A stretch of 64,000 nucleotides of DNA from Flavisolibacter ginsenosidimutans. GTDB taxonomy: Bacteria > Bacteroidota > Bacteroidia > Chitinophagales > Chitinophagaceae. Position 1 is the first letter of the stretch. Each line of letters starts with the position of its first letter. The stretch covers positions 1,178,001 to 1,242,000 of the forward strand of contig NZ_CP042433.1 of NCBI RefSeq assembly GCF_007970805.1. Reading direction: 5' to 3'. This document shows positions 47,873-57,556 of this stretch, one piece after another. The position numbers and the translations under genes were made by a program. The notes beneath the pieces are model-generated. The model did no database searches and was not told where the DNA came from. It saw only the letters and a list, made by a program, of their open reading frames with translations.

Positions 47873-48187
47873 TCAATAGCGCTCCGATTGACAAAACAAT
47901 GAATACTGCTTTGTTTGTATAATAGAAACAGAATCCAAGTTGACAATACTCTGAATTAGTTGTGAAAAGCTATCCGCGTTTGCTTTTACCTTATTTGCAG
48001 ATTTTAAATAGGCAGTTCGGATATAGGGATTCTTAGCAAATTTTATCGCCGTCTCATTTAAATCAGCTTGAATTGCCCTAAGCTTACTTCATTGATTTGC
48101 TACTATCTCTGAAGTCAGTTGTGCGTTAACCATCAAGCAAGTGATTAACGCAAGAAACAAAACGATTAAAGTGTAGCACGTTCTCAT
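47873..48187 (-). pseudogene. Small secreted protein gene with in-frame TGA
   Basis: An ATG at 48187 opens a frame with a clear signal peptide (MRTCYTLIVLFLALITCLMV, cleavage after NAQ). It is broken by TGA at codon 33 (48089-48091), then continues in the same frame for 71 helical codons (AIQADLNETAIKFAKNPYIR and on) to a TGA at 47873. It is too short for a normal ORF caller. It lies at the far end of the cassette array. No family is recognised. Confidence 0.5.
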
Positions 48188-48190
48188 AAG

Positions 48191-48333
48191 TTGCGCCTAC
48201 CGAAAAAGGTTTTCCGGAATAGCAGCATCTACATCCCGCTATCTGCCTTACTTCCCAAAGCCAAAAAGCTTTTTGAAGCTGAATGTAACACGTCTGCCGC
48301 TATTTTGGGAAGCCGCTCGTAGGCGCATTGCAA
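48191..48333. repeat. Imperfect palindrome, cassette repeat 10
   Basis: TTGCGCCTAC pairs with GTAGGCGCATTGCAA, and inside it CTTCCCAAAG pairs with ATTTTGGGAAG. This is the least typical member, about 155 bp from the stop of the esterase gene and without a CGTT core. Confidence 0.5.
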
Positions 48334-48487
48334 ACATTCAACCATTTACCAACTCGCTAAATGAATTACGTTGCCCTTTGCCGTTTTCAGGTATTGGATA
48401 ACGTCTGCTCCTGTTTTTCCGTGAACGAAAAGTAAAACCAGATGCTTCATTCGTTAGCCTTCGGCTTCTTAGCGCCGGTGGCAACCG

Positions 48488-49729
48488 TCATTTTATTTTC
48501 TGGTAACGACTTATTCTATTGCGGGTGGCTAATACTTGATACTCGATTATGGCCCCTTGCGCATCTCTCGTAAAGGTTGTTTGAACGTGCAATTTTTTGT
48601 CCACAAACACGTCCGGTTTGACCGGATAAAGTTCGTGGGCGGCTTCTCCGGGCCTTTCAACCGTTAAATGATAGCCGTCCACACGGATGGTTATCACCCC
48701 GCCACCGCCTTTGTACTCACCAGCGTATTGCTCTAATACGTTTGGATTCAGGATAAGTATTTTCTCTTTTAGAATCTGTGAATCCGCATCGGCATCAACG
48801 ATGCTTACATTTGTATTGCCTTTGTTTTCCGTTTCGGTGCTGCTGCATTTACCCGCCCCAACAGCCGCTACAAACGTGCGGATGGCGCTTATCAGGTAGT
48901 CGGGCGAAAAGCCATACGCATGCGCGGCGCCCTTGATAAAGTAAAGCTGATAACAAGCGTTGTTGTTTTTAAAGCGATTGGCTATATCGCGTGAACCCTG
49001 CAGCAATTGGTTTTCCGCTACGGAATGTGCGCTGCGTTCAAAGGGTACCAACTCATCGTCTTCGCTGTGAAAGAGCAAGACGGGCATCCCTTGCGCCTCC
49101 GCCTTCGTGATTAGAGATGTATCGGCAATGCCGCCCCATAAACTGATCACCCCTTTTACGAGAAATGGACCATGCAACTCATTTCCCGCACTGTCAATGC
49201 TGCCTAAAAAGGAATGCAGCGGTGGCGCCAGTTGGTCCCACTCCCCTTGCGATACGTAAGCAGAAAAAAGCGAGGTGACACCACCGGCGCTTTCGCCCGC
49301 TAAAAATACTTCAGCCGTGTTGATGGGATAGTCGGCTGCGTGATGAATGAGGTAATGAAGGGCAGCTTTTTGGTCTTGCTGCGCACGGTAAACGGCGCTT
49401 GCCACACTGAGGCGAAAACTGTCGGGCGAGGGGTTAAAACCGGCCCGGTAATCTACGTTAGCCACGACAAATCCGCTTTCGGCCAGTCGTTTACAAAACG
49501 GTGCGGGAGCGGATTTGCTCCAGCCCTCTATAAAACCACCGCCGTGCAAAAAAACAATTAGTGGCAAGTTTTTTCGTGTGGTTGGATAAAAAAGGTCTAA
49601 CCTTAAATCTACCGGGCGGTTATGCCAATCCGGGGCTTTGCCATAAACCACATCTTTTTTCTCGACAAGCCCTTGGGAAAAAGCAACGCAACCAACCAAA
49701 AGAGCGACCAAACTAAAAGAAAGTTTCAT
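48488..49729 (-). CDS. Secreted alpha/beta hydrolase (esterase) with C-terminal domain
   Basis: The 413-residue protein has a signal peptide ending AFSQ and an alpha/beta hydrolase domain: oxyanion HGGG at 62-65, nucleophile elbow GESAG (Ser 147), an acid in HSEDDELVP and a His in GAAHAYG. After a linker a beta-rich domain of about 80 residues follows (EYKGGGGVITIRVDGYHL), like domains seen behind beta-lactamase-type enzymes. It belongs to the carboxylesterase/lipase group; substrate unknown. It is a cassette gene. Confidence 0.85.
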   Translation of the reverse strand: MKLSFSLVALLVGCVAFSQGLVEKKDVVYGKAPDWHNRPVDLRLDLFYPTTRKNLPLIVFLHGGGFIEGWSKSAPAPFCKRLAESGFVVANVDYRAGFNPSPDSFRLSVASAVYRAQQDQKAALHYLIHHAADYPINTAEVFLAGESAGGVTSLFSAYVSQGEWDQLAPPLHSFLGSIDSAGNELHGPFLVKGVISLWGGIADTSLITKAEAQGMPVLLFHSEDDELVPFERSAHSVAENQLLQGSRDIANRFKNNNACYQLYFIKGAAHAYGFSPDYLISAIRTFVAAVGAGKCSSTETENKGNTNVSIVDADADSQILKEKILILNPNVLEQYAGEYKGGGGVITIRVDGYHLTVERPGEAAHELYPVKPDVFVDKKLHVQTTFTRDAQGAIIEYQVLATRNRISRYQKIK

Positions 49730-49853
49730 AACTCTAATTTTGATAATGAAGAAATTCCTTTCGCGTTGTTTTCAGTGCTGATACGGCCACTACTTCATCG
49801 CTGAACCCAGACTTCCCCCTTTACGATATTAAACAATAGAAAGCCTTCGATAC

Positions 49854-50051
49854 TGCCGCTAACGGAACGGGCTTTCTGCTGTGCCGATATTTTATGTTCG
49901 TCAGCCCGACACCTGAAGCCGGATGAAAGCCAAACTACAAATTTTACACTATCATTCAACTGTGTTCAGTCAGCCGAAACTGCTACTGATTAACGAACAA
50001 AAGTTGACGTTGTGTTTCGTCTGCCATCATAGCAAATCGAATGTTAGCGGC
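49854..50051. repeat. attC-like imperfect palindrome, cassette repeat 9
   Basis: TGCCGCTAACGG pairs with GTTAGCGGCA at the other end (10 perfect base pairs). In gene direction the distal end reads CCGTTAGCGGCA. The centre contains CGTCAGCCCG and CTGAAGCCGG, also found in repeats 1 and 5 (CGTCAGCCCG or close). It begins 21 bp after the stop of the M13 peptidase gene. Confidence 0.75.
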
Positions 50052-50072
50052 ACTCTTCAACCCACGATTCGT

Positions 50073-52064
50073 TTACCAAATCTTCACCCGCAAGTTTTCT
50101 GACCGGTACATTTTATCACCTGGCCTTACATTGAATGCGTCATAAAACTCAGAAACATTTACAACCGTACCATTTACCCGGAACTTGTCGGGTGCGTGGC
50201 CGTTTGTTAGGAGCTGATTAAGTAGCAGTTCCTTTCTTGTGACATACGTCTGCCGAAACGCAAAGCCCAAAAAATACCGCTGCAGAGGAGTAAACCCTCC
50301 TATGATTTGATTTTCCTTATACTGCTTTGTTTGTTTCAATGCGTCTAAACCAATTAATAGTCCTGTGAGGTCCGCCATATTCTCTCGCTTTGTCATTTCA
50401 CCGTTTACATGGAACGTGTCGATGGCAACGTATTCATTAAACTGGCGCACCAGTGCACTGAGACGACTTTCATATTCCAAAGAATCTTTTGATGTCCACC
50501 AGGTGACAGGCATCCCGTTTGCATCGTACTGAACGCCGTTGCTATCGAAGCCGTGAGACATCTCATGGGCCGCAAAGGTGTAACCATACATAAAAGCATC
50601 GTCCAAATCCTCGTCCTTTTGTCTAGGAACAATAAATTGTGCGGGTTCCAAAGTCAGTCGGTTTAACTCATTGTCATAGGAGGCTTCTCGCATGGTAGCC
50701 TCCATTTTCCATTGTGATTTATCGAATGGCTTACCCAGTTGGTTAATTCCGTTTTGGATGAAATGCCTTTTGCCTTGAATGTAATTTTCAAAGTACGCGT
50801 GCGGACGCATAGATACATCCGCCATGTTGTCCCACGTATCGGGATAGCCAATCCGAAACTGCATCTTGTCAAGTTTTTCAATCGCTTTTTGTTTGGTTGG
50901 TTCTTCCATCCAGTTTAGTTTTCTAATGCGTTCTTTAAAGGCCTCCCGGAACGCTTCTGCCATTTTTGTATAGCGCAGCTTTTGCGCAGGGCTGAAGTAT
51001 TCTTTTGCTACCAAATGAGTAAGGAGGTCGCCAATAGAATTTGACTCAAAGTAAAGCACCCGCCTCCACCGGGGCAGCGTACCGGTTTGACCAGAATAAG
51101 TGCTGTTATAGTTCAAGAGATTAATGAAGGATTCGTTATTGAGAAAATTGGCGGCATACATCATTGTAAAAATGCGCAGGTAATTTTTCCAAACCTCGAT
51201 TGGCGTTTCCTTTAGCAAGGTGTTGAAGGCTTTGAAAAAATCAGGATTGCCGACTACCAAAGAGTCGATGTGCTGAATGCCATAACCCTGCAAATAAACT
51301 CGCCAATTAAAATCAGGGGTTGTTTTCTGCAAGTCTGCTACACTCATTGTTCGGCTGCCTTCTTGGTGTTGGGATGTAACAATGTTGTAATCCAACCGGT
51401 AAACTGAGGAGGCATTTTTTGAAGCGCTAACGCTGTCTTGCCCCAGTTGCTTAAACGCAAGATACATGTACCGCAGCAACGCCTCTCTTGAGCGGGCGAT
51501 AATCGGGTCGCTTGCTTTATAATACTCGGCACCACGCATAAGCATACCGCCCTGGTAGATCTGGTAACGCATGACGTTTCCGTCAACCCATATCCAATCA
51601 AGAAACCCCACGTAGTTTATTCCTATCCTGTGCAGGGACGCGAGTTGCTTGACAACATCGATTGTGGAATGAATATTTGAAATGTCTCGAAGTATTGTTC
51701 GAATCGGTCGCAGGCCATTTCTTTCTGCCGCTGCAGAGTCCATTCCTGAACGGTAGAAGTCCCCGATCTTCTGTAAAAGAGAACCCTTTAAAGATTTTGC
51801 GTTGGCAGCTTGTTGAACCATCAACTTAAATCGCTTGGCAATCTCGTCTTGTACCGTTATGCCAATCCCCCAATACCGTTGATTATCTGGCATGGGATGC
51901 TTCTTTAGCCAGCCACCAGTAGCGTATTGGAAAAAATCTTCTGATGGAGAAACGGTGCTATCAATGTTCTCTAAAAGAAAGTCCTTAAAAATTCTTTCGT
52001 TCACGTTAAACGAGAGTATAAGGAGTAAGAGAAAACTGGACAAAAGCCAAAATATACGGCGCAT
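50073..52064 (-). CDS. M13-family zinc metallopeptidase (neprilysin-like)
   Basis: The 663-residue protein has a hydrophobic leader (signal or membrane anchor), the M13 N-terminal domain and the catalytic HEMSH (500-504) followed by GFD, with the third zinc ligand in ENMADLTG. It ends in KMYRSENLRVKIW, the usual C-terminal tryptophan of the family (though a Cys is absent). It cleaves peptides outside the cytoplasm. Intact; a cassette gene. Confidence 0.92.
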   Translation of the reverse strand: MRRIFWLLSSFLLLLILSFNVNERIFKDFLLENIDSTVSPSEDFFQYATGGWLKKHPMPDNQRYWGIGITVQDEIAKRFKLMVQQAANAKSLKGSLLQKIGDFYRSGMDSAAAERNGLRPIRTILRDISNIHSTIDVVKQLASLHRIGINYVGFLDWIWVDGNVMRYQIYQGGMLMRGAEYYKASDPIIARSREALLRYMYLAFKQLGQDSVSASKNASSVYRLDYNIVTSQHQEGSRTMSVADLQKTTPDFNWRVYLQGYGIQHIDSLVVGNPDFFKAFNTLLKETPIEVWKNYLRIFTMMYAANFLNNESFINLLNYNSTYSGQTGTLPRWRRVLYFESNSIGDLLTHLVAKEYFSPAQKLRYTKMAEAFREAFKERIRKLNWMEEPTKQKAIEKLDKMQFRIGYPDTWDNMADVSMRPHAYFENYIQGKRHFIQNGINQLGKPFDKSQWKMEATMREASYDNELNRLTLEPAQFIVPRQKDEDLDDAFMYGYTFAAHEMSHGFDSNGVQYDANGMPVTWWTSKDSLEYESRLSALVRQFNEYVAIDTFHVNGEMTKRENMADLTGLLIGLDALKQTKQYKENQIIGGFTPLQRYFLGFAFRQTYVTRKELLLNQLLTNGHAPDKFRVNGTVVNVSEFYDAFNVRPGDKMYRSENLRVKIW

Positions 52065-52121
52065 ACAGCAAGATTTATTTTGGTTAATTAGCTAAGATTG
52101 CTCTCAATGTCGGTTTGGATT

Positions 52122-52262
52122 ACCGCGAACAGTCGTTCATCGGCTTGCCGAAGTGCAGGTATTTGGAAGACTTCAGCTTAGCCTTTGTATCGTTGTTCAA
52201 TTAAGTTAGTCAGCTTTAAATTTATTCGTTTGCCCATGTTTTGGTAACCCGTTGTTTGTGGT
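52122..52262. repeat. Degenerate cassette repeat 8
   Basis: ACCGCGAACAGTCG pairs loosely with CCCGTTGTTTGTGGT, with further scattered matches inward (CGGCTTGCCGAA against TTTTGGTAACCCG). It begins 16 bp after the stop of the esterase gene. Confidence 0.5.
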
Positions 52263-52278
52263 TTGTGCCTGTGTGGTC

Positions 52279-53613
52279 TTAATTTTTATGCTGTACAACC
52301 CGAAGGTCATAGTTCAATGACTGTAAAGCACGGCTTATCTCAGCAGGAAGAACCGAGAAATGCATTTCATCCGGAAAAACAGCAGATTGCACAGCAAGTC
52401 CCTTGTAGTAATGCCTGTTCAGCGAATCAATCATTTGCGAGCTGGAGTTAGTGATCGCACTCGTCTCCCGCGATCCTCTTGCAACAAATATTTGCTTATT
52501 CAGTTCGGCATGGCTTTTTGCAAAGCGTGACTCTAGGTTTAGTAAAAAGTTGGTATCGCGGAAAAAGTTGGGACTCAACATACCATAACGGCTGAAAAGT
52601 TCTGGTTCCTCAAATAAACTATACGCAACAAAACCGGCTCCAAATGAGTGGCCAATTATACCACGATCGTTTGTCGTGCGGAAATTATGCTCGACAAAAT
52701 GAATGATCTCATTTTTTACAACCTGTAAAAACTGAGGAGCGCCACCGGTAGTTAGATTGACTCCAAAGGCACTCGTTAAAACAGAATCTTCTCCTGCATC
52801 CTGCACCGGCGTATAATCACTGGTGCGGTACGGCGTCGTATTCCAATACGGAATAACCGGATAGCCAATACCCACAATAATAAAATCACGTCCTTCGGGA
52901 TTGTTCATGCCACCAAACGCCGTGCGCAGCACGCGATGGCTTTCCACAACGAGCGGCCACTCATCGTTGCCGTCTAAAACATACAAGACATTATAGCGAG
53001 TTGTGTCGTCCGATGCGGCTTTGTAATTAGGAGGAAGGGCTACAAATAGGCGGTAGCTTTTGGCATTGATGCCCGAGGTAAAATCATACTGCTGTGTATT
53101 GGTCAAGGTGTAATCCTTCTTGACGAACGTAACGCCATTCATCACCAAAGAGCTTATGTTCTGTCCCGAGGCTTGTGACCACACGGCCTGCCATTTGCCT
53201 TGTCGTTTCTCGTACAAATCAGTATGCGTAAATCTTCCATCGTTTACAAGGTTTCCGTTTACCGTTACCTGAAATATTTTATCCGTATAGCGAATAACAG
53301 CTGCATCGTCGCCATACATTTTTACGGTTATGTCTCCCGGCTCCCAATTATATTGCAGGTATTTTGATCCAATCATTCCCAAATATTGTTCTTTGCTAAG
53401 CGGGTTGCCGGTAGGAGTGATCAATTGAAAATCATCGGCGTGAAGCTGTTGGGCTATGGGCATGTTGGCCGCAACAAGTGATCTAATCCGTTCACGTTCG
53501 GTCTTAATGATCAAGGCTTTTTGCGCTGCCGTATCGGTTTTTAATCCTTTTACCTTTTGCGCACTCAGGCTGTTCCAAAGTGCTAAGAAAACAAAAAGAT
53601 AGTAAGCTTTCAT
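52279..53613 (-). CDS. Secreted SnoaL/NTF2-like domain fused to an esterase
   Basis: The 444-residue protein has a signal peptide ending SLSAQ, then an NTF2-like domain (about 40-150, DFQLITPTG, DDAAVIRYTDKIFQ) and an alpha/beta hydrolase domain of the IroE/esterase-D kind (about 165-440). The latter has YVLDGNDEWP, GHSFGAG (Ser 323) and a late His in DEMHFSVLP. Such esterases often cleave acyl or siderophore esters; the substrate here is unknown. The fusion order is clear in the sequence. Confidence 0.85.
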   Translation of the reverse strand: MKAYYLFVFLALWNSLSAQKVKGLKTDTAAQKALIIKTERERIRSLVAANMPIAQQLHADDFQLITPTGNPLSKEQYLGMIGSKYLQYNWEPGDITVKMYGDDAAVIRYTDKIFQVTVNGNLVNDGRFTHTDLYEKRQGKWQAVWSQASGQNISSLVMNGVTFVKKDYTLTNTQQYDFTSGINAKSYRLFVALPPNYKAASDDTTRYNVLYVLDGNDEWPLVVESHRVLRTAFGGMNNPEGRDFIIVGIGYPVIPYWNTTPYRTSDYTPVQDAGEDSVLTSAFGVNLTTGGAPQFLQVVKNEIIHFVEHNFRTTNDRGIIGHSFGAGFVAYSLFEEPELFSRYGMLSPNFFRDTNFLLNLESRFAKSHAELNKQIFVARGSRETSAITNSSSQMIDSLNRHYYKGLAVQSAVFPDEMHFSVLPAEISRALQSLNYDLRVVQHKN

Positions 53614-53650
53614 AACAGGAGTGTTTTGGTTAAATGAGTGAAAAAAACAT

Positions 53651-53857
53651 AACCGCTAACGTTAGGTATTTGTGCTGTTGGGGACTTCATCTATTCGTCG
53701 CCCCCGGCGACGGCTGCCGAACGAAGAACTAAAGTAAAAAACATATTCTGTTGCTTAATAGTAAAAGTCAAGCTTGGACAAAAAGCTGAACAGCGTTACT
53801 GTTATTGAACGACGCTTTACGTCGCACCCCAATAGCACAAATGCGTTTGTTGTATGC
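53651..53857. repeat. attC-like imperfect palindrome, cassette repeat 7
   Basis: ATTTGTGCTGTTGGGG pairs with CCCCAATAGCACAAAT (one mismatch); the outer cores are CCGCTAACG and TTTGTTGTATGC. It begins 19 bp after the stop of the next cassette gene. Confidence 0.8.
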
Positions 53858-53876
53858 ATTTGTTTAAAACTTCTTT

Positions 53877-54896
53877 TTATTGATATTTCAAATGAATTAA
53901 AAAACCAGTCTTGAACAGTCCTTTGTCAATAGAGAATGGTGGATTGGTGATATCCCATAATCGTCCAATACTGCCATCTTGTGCTTCAATAGTGTATTCA
54001 GATTCAGAATTGCGGGTGACTTGTACACCCGTAGTTCCTTCTCCGCCGTTACGCATTCCTTTTCCGTCCTTTTCATTACAATCACCAAGACCCCAATAGC
54101 CTAATTGCAACTTGTTAGAATTTCCATTGATATGCACAAAGATTTCAGTTCTCGGACTGATAATTGTACTTCCGATAGGCATGTCACGAAAATTGTAGAC
54201 TACCCAAGGTCTTACAGTAGTATCGAATTTATAAAACACATGAAAACTTGCTACGCTATCTTTGATTACACCTTGAGATGTTGCTCCGGAATTAATTACG
54301 GGTTGACGGAGATCGAGAATTAAGGAACGTTTTGAAAATTCACCTTTATCACTTCTTAGAATCCTGAGATTGTAGGCATGAGTGCTAACAGAGCTTACAT
54401 TATCAAAATCGTTTAAATAGTCTCCATAAGTGTCACTCTTAAAATAAATGCTTTTAGGATCGACTGTAAAGACGATTGGTATAGGAGACGGGGGATTGTA
54501 TGTATGAGTACACAATGATGGCAGGTCGAATTTTTTAATGCGATCTACAAATTCTGGCCAACGTTTGTCATTGTGTAATGAATTTAAGTTGCCACTACTA
54601 GTGAAATCAAAATCTACATATCTGCCGTTGCTGGCGACGATTTCTAATTGAGTAAAGGCACTGTCAGGAAAATTTGCTCGAGCCCAAAAGCATGCAGCAA
54701 TCATCCGATCATCATTGGTCGCTTTTGATCCAATCAAATTGAATATTTCTGAATATACCGTTGCGGCTCCTTTGTAATCCTTCCTGACGACGAAAGATTC
54801 AACCTTTTGCTTGAGTAGAAAATATTCTTTCGGATAATTTTGTCCAAAAGTGAGATGATACCCAAAGAGTAAAACCCCAAACAATTTCCACTTCAT
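53877..54896 (-). CDS. Secreted hypothetical protein with TPR-like start
   Basis: From the ATG at 54896 the product has 339 residues: a signal peptide (MKWKLFGVLLFGYHLTFGQ), a helical TPR-like N-terminal part (about 20-120) and a beta-rich C-terminal half. An in-frame start at 54971 lies inside the upstream palindrome and is rejected. No family is assigned. Cassette gene. Confidence 0.7.
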   Translation of the reverse strand: MKWKLFGVLLFGYHLTFGQNYPKEYFLLKQKVESFVVRKDYKGAATVYSEIFNLIGSKATNDDRMIAACFWARANFPDSAFTQLEIVASNGRYVDFDFTSSGNLNSLHNDKRWPEFVDRIKKFDLPSLCTHTYNPPSPIPIVFTVDPKSIYFKSDTYGDYLNDFDNVSSVSTHAYNLRILRSDKGEFSKRSLILDLRQPVINSGATSQGVIKDSVASFHVFYKFDTTVRPWVVYNFRDMPIGSTIISPRTEIFVHINGNSNKLQLGYWGLGDCNEKDGKGMRNGGEGTTGVQVTRNSESEYTIEAQDGSIGRLWDITNPPFSIDKGLFKTGFLIHLKYQ

Positions 54897-54934
54897 GTTC
54901 TTGAGCTTTTTAAAATAATACAAAGTATACAATT

Positions 54935-55146
54935 GCATACAACGGAAAAAGGCTTTGCGTTGTGGCGGCATTCCATGTTCCGTGTGTCTACAACTGAAGC
55001 CGAAAGGTTAAATTAATGTACAAGTTTTATACTGCTGCTCAATAGCGGTCTGTTAAGCTGGAACCGGTGCTGAATAGGCAAACTGCTGTTGATGCTGCGC
55101 CTATGTCTACCGGCATTGCGGCAAGCCGATGTTGGCGGTTCGTGCA
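54935..55146. repeat. attC-like imperfect palindrome, cassette repeat 6
   Basis: GGCTTTGCGTTGTGGCGG pairs with CCGGCATTGCGGCAAGCC (imperfect). In gene direction the distal core is CCGTTGTATGC. It begins 53 bp after the stop of the next gene. Confidence 0.7.
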
Positions 55147-55199
55147 TTTGCATGCTATTACTACACTTTAATTCCCTTATGCATTTCCAAGCTTATTTT

Positions 55200-57335
55200 T
55201 CATTTCGAAAGATTAAATGTTGCGGGAGAATTATACGAACTGTTTGGATAGCAGTAAGCAACTCTATTGCCATTGCCCGTCATTTTATTTCCTGAAATTG
55301 TCCAAGATTGTCCAAGTAAATCAGCGTAAGGCATTCCGCAAGAAACTCCACTAGAAATAGCTTCAGTAAATGTAATTGAAGTTCCATCTGCTGTGATTGT
55401 ACCTTTGTAAGCACCATACAAAATATTTCCAGCAGGAAACGTCATGCTAATTTGCAATAAGCTTGGGTCATTATTAAGAATATACAAATTAACATTCACA
55501 GCAGTTTGGCTCCCATCAATACTTGCGGTACAAGTGCCGGAATAAGTTCCTGCTATGCTTAATAAATTTACCGCCGCGTTTGTCGTAAAACTCACTTGAT
55601 TTCCATAAGCAGTGCCAACACTATTAGTCGCATAGGCTCTTGCATAGTAGGTGGTATTTGCAGTAAGCCCAGTTATGTTACTGGTAAAACTGCCACTTCC
55701 TAAACCATCCGACGTCTTATTGTTGGCAATTGTTGGGTTTTGAGATGTGCTCCAACAAACACCCCTTGCCGTTACCGCTGCGCCTCCATCACTTGAAACG
55801 TTTCCACCAGACGTTGCCGTTGAACTTGTAACCGACGTGACCGAGTTAGTCGTTACAGTGGCCAACGTTGCAGGATTTGCGGATGCGGCAAATTGGACCG
55901 GTGCTCCGTCTACCAACGTCCCATCGGCCTGTTTTACTTTCACATCAACCGTCTGTATAACGTTTTGCGAACTAATCTTCCACCGGGTTTGTGCATAGCC
56001 GTCTTTATCGCTTAAGATGCTTGCCGTCTCCACAGACCCGCCTCCTGCCGAGACGGCGAAATAAACGGGCACGTTTGACTCACCCACACCGTTGTTATCC
56101 ACAACGTGCACTTTCAAAGGTTGGCTTAGGTATTGGTTGGCTGTACCCGTTTGATTGTCTCCTGACGTCTTTTCAAGTTTATAAGGCGTTTGGAATTTAA
56201 CCGTGTCCGTGTTCCATTCTTTGCTGTAATCGAAGAGGGATTTGCCGAAAATGGTGGCCCGTACCCCAAGAATTGTTTGCACCCAAGCACCTGCATAAAA
56301 ATCCCAATCCAACGACGGAGAGGCAACGTTTCCTTTCACCAATTCCTTTAAGCCTACTGAAGCGTACGGACCTAAAATCCGGTACAAGCGAAAACTCACG
56401 TAAGGCACAATGGCCATTTTGACTTCTGCATTTGCGTTACCGGACCTGTCGCCGACGCTAAGGCCAGAATTGGATGCGTTGCTAAATGTGTTCTGCCATT
56501 GCCCGTTACTATACTTTATTCCGAAGTTGGCCGTGTTCGTGGTTGTTATTTGAAGATTCCGTTTGATGGTTGCAGAAATGCTGGCTGAGAAGACACAGCG
56601 CAACTCTACCTCGGTGTAAACGACGGTCGGCACACCACCTACCAAAAAGGTGTTGTACTTGGCGATTCTTCCAAGCGTGGACGTGTGTTCCGCGACCGTT
56701 GAGGCCTGTGAGGTAACGTTTAAAACGAACTGCCCGTTAAAGGTTGCGTTCTTGTTCGACAGTTCAAAGGAATCGAGTTTAGCGTTTTTAAAGTTGAAAC
56801 CGAAGTTCCAATTGCCGTCAATGTCAATCACTCCTTTATCCAACGTAATTATCGTCACCCCGTCGTTGTAAAGCGATTTGCCGCTTACGTCAAATTGATA
56901 CCCTGAAGCTATCCTTCCATTTTTCAAGCTATCCATCGTCGTACTAAAGCCAAAACGGGCATTGTTGAAGACGTCTTCCATTGTTCCTTGACTGCTCTCA
57001 ATAATGAGTTTACTTCCTTGTTGACTGACTGAAGACACTCTTTTAATGTATCCCCCGCTGGTTGCCCCAACCAGTACGTCGTTCACGTTTATTTTGGGTG
57101 CTGTACCAATAATGTTAAACTCCAAATGGCCTTGGTTCAATTGCGTTGTATCTGAGGTTAGGACAAGCCGTGTGCTATCAATGATGACAACGTTTTTATT
57201 TAAGGTGCTGTCAGAATTGGAGGGAGGGAGCGTCGTTGGCTTATTATTTTCGTCTGTTTTTTTACAATTGCTTAGAGTTAATGTAAGAAAAACAAGCGTC
57301 AAAATGAGAATAGAAGAGAAGTATTTGTTTCTCAT
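55200..57335 (-). CDS. Large lipoprotein with fibronectin-III-like and Ig-like domains
   Basis: From the ATG at 57335 the protein has 711 residues and a lipobox LSNC (Cys 24). A beta-rich body of ~400 residues is followed by an Ig/invasin-like domain (about 400-490, PLKVHVVDNNGVGESNVPVYF). A fibronectin-III-like domain comes next (about 490-590, GVCWSTSQNPT and ARAYATNSVGTAYG), then a C-terminal beta domain. It is probably displayed on the cell surface. No catalytic motif is seen. Cassette gene. Confidence 0.8.
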   Translation of the reverse strand: MRNKYFSSILILTLVFLTLTLSNCKKTDENNKPTTLPPSNSDSTLNKNVVIIDSTRLVLTSDTTQLNQGHLEFNIIGTAPKINVNDVLVGATSGGYIKRVSSVSQQGSKLIIESSQGTMEDVFNNARFGFSTTMDSLKNGRIASGYQFDVSGKSLYNDGVTIITLDKGVIDIDGNWNFGFNFKNAKLDSFELSNKNATFNGQFVLNVTSQASTVAEHTSTLGRIAKYNTFLVGGVPTVVYTEVELRCVFSASISATIKRNLQITTTNTANFGIKYSNGQWQNTFSNASNSGLSVGDRSGNANAEVKMAIVPYVSFRLYRILGPYASVGLKELVKGNVASPSLDWDFYAGAWVQTILGVRATIFGKSLFDYSKEWNTDTVKFQTPYKLEKTSGDNQTGTANQYLSQPLKVHVVDNNGVGESNVPVYFAVSAGGGSVETASILSDKDGYAQTRWKISSQNVIQTVDVKVKQADGTLVDGAPVQFAASANPATLATVTTNSVTSVTSSTATSGGNVSSDGGAAVTARGVCWSTSQNPTIANNKTSDGLGSGSFTSNITGLTANTTYYARAYATNSVGTAYGNQVSFTTNAAVNLLSIAGTYSGTCTASIDGSQTAVNVNLYILNNDPSLLQISMTFPAGNILYGAYKGTITADGTSITFTEAISSGVSCGMPYADLLGQSWTISGNKMTGNGNRVAYCYPNSSYNSPATFNLSK

Positions 57336-57418
57336 AACCAAGAGTTTTGATAATAACAAATTAATGAATTTCTCACTGTTAAAACGGTCTTTTTGTAAAG
57401 AGGAGGTTTAGCATGACC

Positions 57419-57549
57419 GCCAACGTCTTTCAGCTTTGCGAAGGTTGGGAACTTCTTATTCGTCTGCCTAACACTTGCACAAAAGTTGAATAGCGATTTA
57501 CAGATTAAATTTAGTTCGTCAGTCCAACTTTTGCAAAACTGCTGTTGGC
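57419..57549. repeat. attC-like imperfect palindrome, cassette repeat 5
   Basis: CAGCTTTGCGAAGGTTGG pairs with CCAACTTTTGCAAAACTG (three mismatches); the outer cores GCCAAC and GTTGGC are a perfect pair. In gene direction the distal end is ACGTTGGCGG. It begins 7 bp after the stop of the next gene. Best-preserved short example. Confidence 0.85.
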
Positions 57550-57556
57550 TGCTGGC

